Source: Lycocorax pyrrhopterus obiensis
Lineage: Eukaryota; Chordata; Aves; Passeriformes; Paradisaeidae
Length of the DNA stretch: 64,000 bases
Reading direction: 5' to 3'
Assembly: GCA_014706295.1 (NCBI GenBank)
Contig: JACSVZ010000016.1
Location: forward strand, 3,949,168-4,013,167
A model generated the notes under the pieces. The model made no database searches, had not been told where the DNA came from, and saw nothing but the letters and a program-made list of their open reading frames with translations. Below, piece by piece: positions 10,822 through 23,400 of the stretch (its first letter is position 1; the number at the start of each line of letters is the position of its first letter). The position numbers and the translations under genes are program-made.

Positions 10822-13800
10822 GTAAGTGTAAATCTCTTGTGAATCAGTGAGAAGAATTCTGCCCTAAAGCAGATGTTATTTGTCCCTTGAAGTGTGCTTT
10901 TCAAAGCAGTCTACTGACATTTGTCTGATTTGATGGGTTCTGTGGACTCCAGAAAGATGAACACCCCAGGCCAGGATACTCGTTGGTGCTTGTGAGTGGC
11001 ACCATCACCCTGCAAAACTCAGGTTGGATGGGAGCTCTGTTCCAATGGGGCCTAAACACTTGATAAATAATTTAAATGGTGAGGTGGAAATACAGTGTCC
11101 TCATGATCAGTGGGTCCTTTGTGCAGCAGGAAATTAAGAGCCACTTAAAAGCTGCTGTTCTGCCTAAACAATGGCGGTAGCATTTGTCTCTAACAAGTAG
11201 TTGTTGAATAACTATATCAGGAATATCAGGAACACACACACGTATAAATTGTTTTATTCCTCTTCTAGTCCTAGACTATTAAACTGAAATAAATGCAGTA
11301 CTGGGAAAAGTAAAAAAGAAAAAAAATTGCGTTTAGTTTTGCACTGTCTGGGAAATGAACTTGCGTATTCAGTGTTGAGTTTCTGATGACTTAAACTGTT
11401 ACTGTGAGGCATGGCAAATTTTGTTTTTAAACTATAAATCCTATTTAAATCCCTTATTTGACATTGAATTTGACTGAAGAATTTGAATTTTGGCTCCAAT
11501 TCCAGAGATAATATTTTTCCTGCCTTTTTTTCTTCTTTATAGCTTAAAGAAAGTTGTAAAAGTCTGATCATGGAACTGTTTGGGAACAGCATATTGTCTT
11601 CCTGGCTGGTGGAGGTGGATATCCCTCAGCTCATGGAGTGCCACAGAATGCTTTTGGCATTCACCTGGTAAAGGCAAAAAGGGCACGTGGTGATCTGTGT
11701 GCAAAACGGAGAGATCCACAGAACTTCAAGCACTTGGAATTACAGTGACATTGGAAAAATGTCAGTGAAGCAACTGTGTATTCTTCCAGGTGACTTCAAT
11801 AGCTTCTGTGCTGGTGGTTACCTATTGTTGAATTCTTCAACTTTTAAACTCTGTTTTAATGTTCATGCATCTGAATAACATCATTGGCACCACAGAACAG
11901 AGCACATGGAATTGCAAGGCTCATATTAACTGTGCAGAGACATTCCCTAGTTTTTTTTTTTACATGAAACATCAGAGGAATAAAACCATTGCGTAAGTTA
12001 ACCTGAAAAAGAAATAAGCAAAGGTTAATTTTTCTTAGGAGCATATCTTTCTGAGGGAATGGAGAAGTACTGCACAAATCAGATTTTAACAAGACCAATA
12101 GTAAAACAGTTTTTCTTGAAACAAGGGCAAACACTGCTCTTGTACGACAACAATACAGTGGGAAAAAAAATAGTGAAAATGGCATCTTTCCCTAAAATAC
12201 TGGCAGTTTTCCCTGTTCATATGGGAGAAAGGATTCTTTCAATGGTAGGATTTAGAAAACACTGATATTTTTTAATTTATTATTTTTTATAAAGACAGTA
12301 AGAATTTCTTATGTGGTCAGTAGCAAGGCATCATAATTTCTGTCTCTCTGGGAGCTTAGATTTCTTTCTGTGTGCTCACATTCCACTATTCCTGCTAATG
12401 TGCTGTGCAGGAAGAATTACATTACACATCTCTGCTGTGCAGCTGGGACTTCCTGGAGGTTTGCATTTTTAAGGTTTTCCCCTGCAACCAAGGCAGCAAA
12501 TAAATCTTGCAGGTCACATACTGTAGAGAGCACATGGAATTGCTGCTATCTGTGCCCTGTGGAAGCCAGATTGTTCCGTGTGCCCCAGCACTGCTCAGTT
12601 CTGTACTCATTCCCGTGATCTTATTGACATCTCAGAATTCATCCTTGAGAATACTGCAGTGTAGTGGGAGGAAAATAAGATGCAGTTAGCAAACTGATAA
12701 TTGAAAGTAATAAAAGCCTTAAGCAAATGCATGAAACTCTTCCCAATCATGGTATTTATGGGCCCAAACTGTTAGAGAGATATTTATAGGTTTGATGGAA
12801 ATACAAAACATATGGTATTTTTATCCGGAAATATTCTTTCAATTATACCCTGCATGGATCTCATAAACATCCCTCTTTCATCTAAAAATTCTCCAGTACA
12901 TTAGGTAAGAAACATCATTCCATTTTGTAGGGGAATGTGGTAAACAAACATCTTGTTCTAACAGATGTTGAAGTGTCTTACAGATTTCAATCAGCAAAAA
13001 GAATATTCTATAAGTTTTGGCTCTGGCAGCTCAAAGTACTGCAGCTGTTAGGCCACACATCTTGTATTTTGCTCTTCTATTTGTTATATTGGAGAATGTG
13101 TACAATCAGCGTATTTTTGCCTGATTTTCATCTGTTAAGCATAAGCATCTTAATCTGCTTTTTATTTTTTCGATGTGCTAAATCTCTCCTGCTTTGCAAA
13201 TGTAGCAGGCTCATACCTTAATGCTTCCTCGAATGTCTCTGTGTAAGAAATTTTTGAGAGCACCTTCTCCAGGGTTTTAGTCTCTGGAAACTGTGCTTAT
13301 AGGAACTAGTGTGGCCTCTCCATTATGCGTTGCTGTTTCGGAGCAATCCAGTGTTAACTAGGCAAGTGACTTCTAGAATCCACAACTGGGCTTTGACCTA
13401 TGCCTACTGGGAAGGGAGATACTCAAGGAATAGCTATGAGCGTCGAGTTAAAAGGCAGTTGTATTCATCTTGACTTTGAGTGAATCCTGGTCCCAGCCAG
13501 CCCAGATGTTGTCTCTGCCTTTCCTGGAAGGAGGCATTAGTACTGGCTCACATCTGTCACTTGGTTGGGAGTGGGAAATATTGTGCAGCCTGTTTGATGA
13601 AGTGGTGGTGTCCTGAGGTGGGATTCTTAAATTTTGTGCTTGTGTTCATCATGGGTAGACAGAGAAGCAGACCTGGGATTTTTTAATTGGTTTTTTTCTT
13701 CTTTTTTAAACACTTTGATGGATCTTGGAAAATGATACTTTGTGTGAGGCACTGTGCCTGCCACAGTTTCCTGAAAGCCAGGTTGTCTCTGTACCTATCT

Positions 13801-16800
13801 CAATCTTGCCAGAGCTGAACTGTAATGCAGTGCACACACTGCGTTGAGCTGTTCAGTGGGAGCCAGCTCTAGGCTGGAATAGATGTGTTTGATGAGTGCC
13901 TAAGCATGTCGCTATCAAACTTGTTCCAGATATTGCCATTTCTTAAGGAAAGTTCCCATCCAGCCTCACTTGCCATGACTGCACCTTGATTCCATCAGCC
14001 CCTCTTTTCATAGATCACCTTTCCTGCACACAAGTGAGTCTGTCAGGCAGGCCTCAAGTTAAACCAAAATCACCTGTTTTTGTTGTCTTATCTGTACTGG
14101 TCTTGTTGATTGCTGTTATTTGGAAGCATTGGGCACACCTATCTCTGCCCAAGAGGGTTTGTAGGAGGATGTCATCCCATGGGATGGCTAATGAAGGTTA
14201 TGGCTTTGGTACTTGCCGTAGGATTTAAAGCCCCTTTATAAAAGTTTCCTTCCCACATTTTCCATCTTTTTTCAGTTTAAGTGCTACCAATCTCCCATCT
14301 GTCTCCTGGTTTGACTTCAGTACTTATAGAACACTTCTTATTCTGGGTCGTTGAAGTTACAGGATTTCCCTCGATGTCCTTCAGGATCCCTGTTGCCCAT
14401 AAGGGCTGCATGCAGCTAGAGCAAGTATCACAGTTCGTAACCTTTTCCTTCCTCAGCTCCTTCTCTTTGTTCAGTTTATTCTAAAACATGCTGGAGAGAG
14501 AAGTGTCTACTTTGGAGTTGTTTGTTTTTGTTGTTTGGTTTTGATTTTAAATTGCAGCACAGTGTGAGTTGGTGAAAAATACAATTCTTCCCATCTTCTT
14601 GATGCTTACTGGATTCTGGTAGGGAAGGTGAAATTTATTGGCATGTCTAATGGTTGTGTCTGTATGGCTACATTGTAAGTGCAGATCATCTTGTGGCTCC
14701 CACTCAGAATCTCTTGGCATGGTACTTCTTATTCAAAATGCAGACAACAGAGAAACAATCTAATTGGATGGGAAAATATGTTCTCTTAGAGTCAGGGAGC
14801 ACTAGAGGAACTAATTTTCCTGATTCTCTGACACATGCATCACTGATCACTGTATATAAATTATTCAGATGTTAAAAGGATCACAGTTGTAAATACGAAA
14901 GGAGTTTGTAGCAATAATCACAACAAACCAATGCTGCTAAATTACTGAAACAAATTATTCATGTCATCATCCTGCAATTTTTTCTGTTTGACCTTTAAAC
15001 TCTGGAATGTGCTTTGGGTGCAGAGCACTGTGGTAGGAGGGGAAGCCACCGTGATCGTGGCAGAGGGTTCTCTGTGGATTCTCACAAAACAGAGCAGCAC
15101 AGTGGGCAGGAGGTATCAGCAGGGCTCTTGGCTCCTCATTAACCTGGGCACAAATGATATTCCTGCATCTTCCATTCTCCAGATGTGAGCACTGCTTTAA
15201 AAGCATTTGAAGTGACTTTGGGGGAAGGTCACTGTTGAGCTCAAAGCCACACTGTTAAAACACAGCTGTAGCGACAAGGAAGAATATAAAGGATACTCAT
15301 GGGCTTGTTGACCCTGGTATGGAGTGGTGACAGGCATGTGGCTGGGCTTTGGTACTTTTTGCAGCCTTGCCTGTGGAACTGGTTTAGTTGGGAGTGGAAC
15401 TAGTTTAGTTGGCACAACGTTGTCTGTCCAATGCTGTATTAAGCCCTGGCCCTCTGTCCCAGCTGCCTGCTCTGTGCTGTATGAGCTCTGCAGAAGAGAT
15501 TGTAGAGTCTGGCAGGAGATAGAAATACTGATGGAAGAAGAGGTTTTTTTTTTTCTGAACAGGTAGGAGGACCCTGTGAAGATCTTGGGATGCACTTAGA
15601 ACTTAATAACACACAGGATAAAAGTAAAATATTCTTCTAGATGTCTCCCTATGAATAATAAATTCATCCTCATAGTAGGTGAGAACCATCTCTCCTCATT
15701 CATGCTTACAAAGACCCTACTGCTGAGTAGCGATGCAGCCCGTTGTTTGACTTTTTCAGGGTGAAAAAGTCCTCTGTAGAGACAGTTTTGTGAAGCAGAG
15801 TCAGCATTTCTGCTTTCATGTGTGAATTAGTGCTGTGGAAAAACAGGAAAGGGCGTTAATGCTCACATTTGGTTCCTGCTGCTTCTGACAGGGCGGTGCC
15901 TGTGCAATGCTGGCCCAGCCAGCTGCCTTACAGGCTGTGCAGCGAGCAGGTGCTCCCTTAAAAGGCCTGACAAGATTCTTCTTCAAGATTTGATCACCGT
16001 AGCATCATCTTGGGAGATGGGTTATTTCACGTTTGTGAAACCCCGCTGGGAAGCCTGGGGACTCCTGAGCTTTTTGTTGCGCTGTCTGTGGTTCACCTCC
16101 TGAAGGCAAAACATCAATAGGCTGAATACCCACCTTAATTTAAAACAGCAAATGAATAACACGGTTTCTAATGTTCATTATGAGATAGGAAAAGTTCTGC
16201 ACATTGAGAAACTGGGGGAGCAACACAAGTGTCAGTGATTACCCTCTGCGTTCCAGGGAACTTTTTGCATTAAGAGAGAGCAGGAGCACCATGTTAGGCC
16301 CTGGTATAAGCTCTTATCTCACATCATCTGCCACATCTTCTAGAGGTATCAGAGAACTGAGAAGCCACTTTTGGGAAAGAGGAACAATGTCTTTAGGGGA
16401 CCAACACTTGAAAAAAAGTTGAAATTTCAGCATCTGAGTGGTTTCTAGACAGTGACAGATGACTCTTCTGCTCCACAAGAAGGCATCCACTGCTGCGCTC
16501 CTCTATGGAAGATGATAGGCTACCATCACCCTGATATCAAGCAGCATTCAATTCTTGGTATAAAAAACAAGTCCTTGAAAAATCCCTTGTTCTTGCCAGT
16601 TTCCACTAAGTCATTCCCCCAGTGCAAGCACATGAAATGTTGCCTTGGAATCCCAGAGCCTGCTTTGGTCTGTTTAAGTGAATAAAGCAGCTACCTTGTG
16701 GCTGCGCATTATTTGTTTGGGGCAGCTGGACTAAGCAAATACAAGGTTGTGTGAGCAAATCCCTCCTTGCTCTAACTTCAAAACCTGTAGTGGTATTGCA

Positions 16801-17354
16801 CCAAGTGTTGGCTTGACCCATTTTAAGCTGAGAGCAGAACTCCTGCCAAATTTGAGGATGAGCATGACAAGCATTACACTGATTTATCAGAGTGAAAGGG
16901 GAGTTGCATTAGTGGTTTTGGAATTTATTGTAGTGCATAAATGGTATTTCCATCAGCAAAAAAATGCGAAAGTTGATTTATAACAGATAACTCCAATAAT
17001 TTCTGAATTTCCATATTAATAGAAAAGTGGTACTTCCATTTTTGCTATTATCCCCATATGTGCCATCTTCTTATAAATATGGAAATCTGGCAATTATCTG
17101 AGAACTACTTTATTTTCAAATTATACCATAGGAGTTAATGAATGGATTTTTTTTTTTGACTATCATATTTTTAAGTGTTTTATTGGATCTGGACTGCTGT
17201 CTTGAAAGATAAACTCTATTTGGCAACGTTTGATACTGTATTTAAAACTAGATGGCTGCTAATTAGTTAATTTTCCTTTAACCAAAAGCACAGAACTGAG
17301 CCATACTCGGATTAGGTGCTATTGATTTGTTTCCTTCTGTTTTATGACTTTCAG
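10822..17354. other. Unique non-coding sequence
   Basis: No gene or recognisable repeat family. A short imperfect tandem duplication sits at 15,374-15,415: two 21-bp copies starting TGGAACT, differing mainly at the end. Short T-rich and A-rich runs occur around 11,306, 11,949 and 15,544. The open frames on both strands (for example 15,197-15,595 minus, 132 codons) have compositionally ordinary translations with no motif I recognise. Confidence 0.5.
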
Positions 17355-17428
17355 GATAACGTGCTGAATAGGAACTTGCAAAAGATATATTGCTCGTGGA
17401 AAAGGAATTCATGTAAACAGTATTGAAG
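17355..17428 (+). other. Candidate non-coding exon (74 nt) with strong splice sites
   Basis: The acceptor is excellent: a long pyrimidine tract ending GACTTTCAG at 17,354. The donor is close to consensus (TTGAAG|GTGAGTA). All three frames contain a stop: frame 1 runs 23 codons to a TGA two bases before the end, and the other two stop early. If spliced, this would be an exon of a long non-coding RNA, a UTR exon or a poison exon. No transcript evidence is available. Confidence 0.18.
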
Positions 17429-20400
17429 GTGAGTAAAACTAATGCTGAAACTCAACCTCAGCACCATTCCGTGGTGACAGGGTAAATATTAACACCTGCA
17501 CGAATGAGTCCTTCCATCTGTGCTAGTGGTTCAGGAATGTGGTAGTGCCAGCCCTATGAAAGGAAAAAGCCTGGGAGTATCAGGCAGGACACCTCAGAAC
17601 TTGATGGATAGGACAGTACCTGGAAGAAGAAGCAGTGTCTGGGGTTCAAATGGTTCAGAAGGAAAGTTGCCCTGCTAGGGGTTTGATTACATAAAATCAC
17701 ACAGCTTTTAAACCGTGAGCAGGCTTGACATCAGAGTTGTCCTGTAGTTTTGGGGCTACCCACCAGAGATACTCAGCTGTTGCACACAGCCACACGTCTC
17801 CTTCGAGTCATTCTTTAGTATTGATGCAATAAAAACTAGAGTGAAAGTTATGGATATGGGTTTATATCTAGTGAAAAAGCAAACTTTTCCCTCCTATTAC
17901 AAAAGCTATCAGAGCAGGTGTCTGCTGATGGGGCTTTCCACAATGGAGGAGTTCTGAACCAAGTCAGCCAGTGAGAATTGGCCATGTGAAAGTTGTTTCT
18001 GTAAAGGTGCCTCTACCTGAGGAGTCACGGTTGTCTTAAATTGTGTATCTAGGAGCTTTCACGATGAGAAGTTAAAACTTCCTCCTAGATATCTCACTTT
18101 GCTTTCTTTTCTAAGTGCAATGTTCAGTTCAGGGAAAATAGATTTCAGAGTGAAGCACCATTTACTGGGAGAAGCCTTTTCCCTCGGCAGCAAAACACCT
18201 TAAAAATGGGCTTTCATTTGATCTTTCTCTTTCAGTTAGAGGTTAGACACTTTATACTGGCCTATATTTACATGGAAGATTAGCAGTCTGTGTATCACAG
18301 AATTGTTTCACTTGAAAAGCTGGCGGATATGACGTTACTCCATGCCTTTTTCTCCATTTAAACACGAGAAATTTATGGTGAGGTCCCCGTGAGCTTTTCT
18401 CATTGCAAGCATTGCTGACAGATTAAGTGATGGTCCATTTCATACAACACCTGTGTTGTGTGAATTGATAGCAGGAGAGCTGAGGCACAGGGTTTAGTGT
18501 ACCTTGTGCAAATTTGGAGCCAGTGTCTTAACACTTGGCAGGGGGAAATACATTTTTGTAAATTTTCTGTATCAAAAAAGGAGTTTGTGTGCAGATATCA
18601 GCAGAGGCTGAGAGTGCAGTGTGGTGACTGGGATGGCCTTCATGGTGAAAAACACGGAGGAAATAGATCATTAGACAAGGACATTGTGTTAATAAGGAGA
18701 ACAGTTTAGAAAAGGATTTGGCATCTTTACGTATGTGAATGTAGTGATGTTCCAAAGTTAGTTACCAAAGCACTGATTTTTACCAGAGTGAAAGTGGTAC
18801 CAATCTGAATGTTATGAAGATCTGGCTTTCTCAGAATGTTCTTTCTGCATCACTTGCAAGATCTACACTTCGCTTTTCGTCTTTTTGTGGTTGAAAAATG
18901 ACTCCCTGAGCTGTGAATCCTGTTGTGGGGAAAAGCCACATATGGAACGTCAAGGACTGAAACTACACTCATTTACAGCACTGGCCACTCCGATCATCAC
19001 AATGATTTCATCAGCCTCACTTCAGAAAACAAGTGATGTTTGACCTATCTGGGCAAATGATATTTCAGAGCTGGCTTCAGCAATCTTTCTGTGGCTTGAC
19101 AGTTGGTCTGCAACACGTGAAACAGAGTAAACGCTCTTTCATATTTGAAATTGGAAGCAGGCACCTTGAAGCATATCTTGAATGTGCTTCTGTTCCATAT
19201 GGAATTATAAGAGAAGATTTTTTTTTTTAATGTTTCTGTGGCCTTCCTGTTAAAATGTAAACTCACTCTGGGGCACTGGGAAGTACAGAGCTTGGATGCA
19301 ACAATAGTTACACAGTTCTGGTTATTTTTCTGCAACTGATGTCCTGATATGTTTTTAAGGACTCTGTCTTCCTCTCAAGGTCAGCCACTTTTTTAACCAT
19401 CCATTAATATTTTCTATGCACCTGAATAACAGTGCATGGAAGTCATCTTACCATCCAGTTCAACTGTGTTTTAATTAGGCTCAGAATATTTTTTCTGAGG
19501 AGCTGAGTGTCTCAGGTGTGAGGCAGATGTTTTGTTCCACATAGAATGACAGAACAAGTAAATTGGGAAGACGAGGGGATTGTTGAATGCATTTGGTTTT
19601 CCGACATGTCATTGTCACTACCATGCACTATTGCTTTTCGCTGCCTTCCTCTTGAGATAAAAAATGGGTTTAGCCCTTGAATTTATGGAGTTCAATTCTT
19701 CCTTTACAGATTCACAGCCTACAGACTTGGTCTTCGACTGGCTCTTCAAATAGAAGTGATTTGCACGTTTCTTCCATGTTCACTCTGCTGCAGAAGCATC
19801 TGTCCACAGGCTGATGACCTTACCTGAACTTAATTGCTGGGTGCATGTGATGCTACTTCACCTGGCTTCACGGTAAGTTTTTCCTATGAGTCAGCACGAG
19901 TTAGTTAGTTGGTTTCCTTGGACTTCATTTAGGGATGCTGGCATGGTGTGGGTAAAGGTAATAGGCCATGAGTTCTAGCTCTAAGAGTTTTTCCAGCTGG
20001 CATCTTAGGCTGAGGAAAAAGAACATTCACTGATTACCCGACAGCTTTGGTTTTCTCACTCATTTTAGTGGAGTTCCCATACAGCCACTCTGCTCAGTCA
20101 GAGGTTTTGGCCTGGGAAGTTCCTTTCCTTTGACAGTGATTAAATGTAGTTGTTTGGAAGGGGATGGGAAAGACTAAAGCAGCCCTCTTCAATCTTTTGC
20201 ACGCTGGGCAAACAGATCAGTATTCAAAGGGACTTCTCCATAGGGGCAGAGCTGCCCCTCTTCTGAAGCCAGCTTTTCAGCAGTGGGTCCCAGTCCACAT
20301 AGCCTGCAGAGCTCTGCCTTCCCTAGAGCTGCACTGCCTGTCAGCATGTGAGGCTGGGACTCCAGAGGTACGTCTGCATGGCTGGGCTGGAGACAGGGCT

Positions 20401-23400
20401 TGGTGGCTCCGTGCCAAAGCTGGTGGTGCTGTGCTGCTCCTGGTGCTAGTCAGCTCATGCAGAATTGGCTAGTGACTGCAGTAGGCTGAACAAAGTCACA
20501 GGCTGGGACAGGCGTTCAGGGAATTGCTTGAGAAAATCAAGGGTGAAAGGCAACAGTTGCTTAAGTGTGCTGTTTCAACAACCTGGCAGCTGGAGATTGG
20601 CTTTCTCTGCAGAATTTATTAGAATGAAGCCTTTTTGTGTTGGCTGCAAATCTGGCTTGGTGCACCTGTGGTTGATTTTCAGCTTGAAAATAGAGAAAAG
20701 ATATGGTTCCCAGAACCTAGGACTCTCCCCCCTTATTGCCAGTGATTACACAGGCTTTTTGTTCCATGCCAGAGACCTGGAAGAGATTGCACATGGGATG
20801 CAAACAATTCAACTGGACATTGCTTTGTTGTGCTGGCCCTGCTGTTGATGCAAATCTTTCTGCTTTTGTCCTCACATCTCTGGATTTACATTGGCTTCTG
20901 CTAATGAGACTTAAAGGAATAAGAACTGACCTCAAATTAAGACTGGGCTGTTCCTGCAGAGCCATCCAAACTGTTTATTATATTGATCAGTTAAGCCCCA
21001 TGAATTCCTCAAGTTAGTCAATGATGTGAACTGACAAGTTAAATTATTACAGTGAAAGCCCTGCTGTGCTAACTTAATTTATGTTGTAGGGCCTCAAAAC
21101 AGATTTTTATCTGTGTGCTTCTTTGTTTTTTTTTTTTCTTTAAAGACTGAAGTGAGAATTTTCTTTTTGGAAAACAGAGGTTTTCTGTGAGGATAAATCA
21201 CATCAAGTCAGTTGTCCACTGAAACTACAAATAATGCTGCTTTTATTTTAAATTCAATAATACAGGCATCTGGAGCTATAAACACTTTCTACAAGTTGTG
21301 TGGCCCTGGGAAGACGTAGACAACTTGCATCTGTATTTTATTGTTACCTCACCTGACTTGAAATATCCAGATTAGGGGCATGCTTTTGATGTGAATGAGA
21401 AATTGGAGAGGAAAGCCTCATATGGAAGAGACACAAAACTTGTGGATTCTGATGGGTACAGCCTTGGGGAAGAAGAGGGAAAGTGCTTCCTGCAGTGCTG
21501 TGGTCAGGTCTCCATTCCTCGCTCAGAGCCATGGAAATGCTGCTGGAATGCTGTGCCTAGTCAGCCTGAAGTGTATGACACAGTTGTGTGCTCACAAAGC
21601 AATGTAAAAGGAGATTTGGTGTCGTGGCAATGAAGCTGATGACAGCCTGAAAGAGAGGAAAATGAAAAGGATTTTTCCCTCTTTACCGTATACTCATATA
21701 AGTCCTGAAGTGAGGCAGATTAAGGGAAAAACATTGCTGCCTTGCACAAAAGGAGGAAAAACTAGTTTTGGCAGGTTTCCTTTGCATATAGCTTGCCCTA
21801 GTGCATTACTGCATAATATCTTCCTGCTGTTGTGTTCCATTTCCTTTGAACAAAGAAGTGACGTTTAAATGGTGCCCGTGAATGTATTTATGAGGAACCA
21901 GGGTTAAAAACAGTGATAAAAAAAGTCTCTAAGCTGATAGTGGATTGTGGGCACTGGACTTGCTCTGTTTGGATAAGGAACGAAGGCTACATCCATGCAA
22001 CCTGCTTTCCTTGCAATCTTTACATGTGGGCTGAGCTGCAACAATCTGTGGCTTTGGGCTAGGTGTTCATATCTGGGGATCGCTGGACCATGGCACACTG
22101 GCAGATAGATTCCAGTTATTCCAGTTATTACAAAGACTAAATAGCCATTAATTAAATGATTAATATTACAGCCATTAATAGTTGGGACTGACTTGCTTGA
22201 CTCCTCATTGTGTTTAGGTTTCACTCATTTCATATTTTAAGGGTTTTATCAAACAAGAGATCTGCAACTTCATATTTAGTTACTTAAATATTATTGTCTT
22301 GGCAAATGGCCCTTTCCAAAATGCAAATACCTAAAATTCGTGAAAGAGCAAGATTTTTAGGTTAAAGTATGAGTCAGTGATGCTGATTTTCAAGAAACCT
22401 GGGAGTAAATCCTAGATTTTCACTTAAGTAAATGGATATTTGTTTTTCTTTTTCAAGGACGTTGTCTTGCAGTGCAATCAGCATACTAACAGTCCTCTCC
22501 ACATGCATCTCCATAGCTGTAGTGTCCAGCCCTTCACTAACAGATGCCATGAAGCCAAAGTTCAGCAGGAAGGAACCTGCTGTCCCAGCTGCAAACCCAC
22601 AGTGCCAGGAAGAAGAGCTGCTTGAACATGCTGTACAAATAACAAAGTCTCTTAATGTCAAGTGGATACTTTCTATTGCAGTCTTCCTCGTATATGCACC
22701 ATATTTTCCTGTGGTTTTTTCTACTGTAATTATCCTAACTCAACAATGTAATTATCCACGCTCATGATCTACGTGCTACCCTCTCAATATTATATTTGAC
22801 TGCTGAGTTGGGCAGAATTGGGCAGACTTAGTGGACTTATACGGGCTTATATTTCAAAGGTGTTGACATTTCTCACTGGGCAAGGGATGAGCCTTGAGGA
22901 GTAGGGCTATCAGCCTAGGCGCCATTGTCAGCTTTCAACAAGGGTCCTCTGTTTATTGCAGACTTGAGGGTTTGTGAGCTCTGAGAGCATCCTCTCAGAG
23001 GAGATGCTGTTTGCAGCCTGCTGCAGTCCAGGAGTGTTCAAGGTGCCTCATGTAGGACCCCTGTTTGTAGGGTTACAAGATGAAATTCCACCCTGGCCAC
23101 AATCCAGGCTGGTAATTACTGGAGTTTGCAAAACTCCAACAACAATGTTTTCATGCCAGTCCGGTTACAGTTCAGGTAAGGAATGTTCCAGGGCTCTCAA
23201 GGTGTGACTGACTATTCCCACTCTCATCCCCCACCTTAGCCAGGCAACAGGAGTTCCTGGACTGTCATGGGCTGCTTCACCACTGAACTCACTACACAAA
23301 GACCAAGGCCTGACAGAAATTCTTGAGATCGTGGAGCAGATCATATCTAATTTTTCTTCAACCAAGGGAGAGTTCCTACAGAGATATCTTTGTGTAGGGG

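Noticed and set aside
19824..20009. Minus-strand splice pair (CAG|GTAAGG donor, TTTTTCCTCAG acceptor)
   Set aside because: Overlaps an equally good plus-strand pair. I use it as a sign that splice-like pairs are common by chance, not as a gene.
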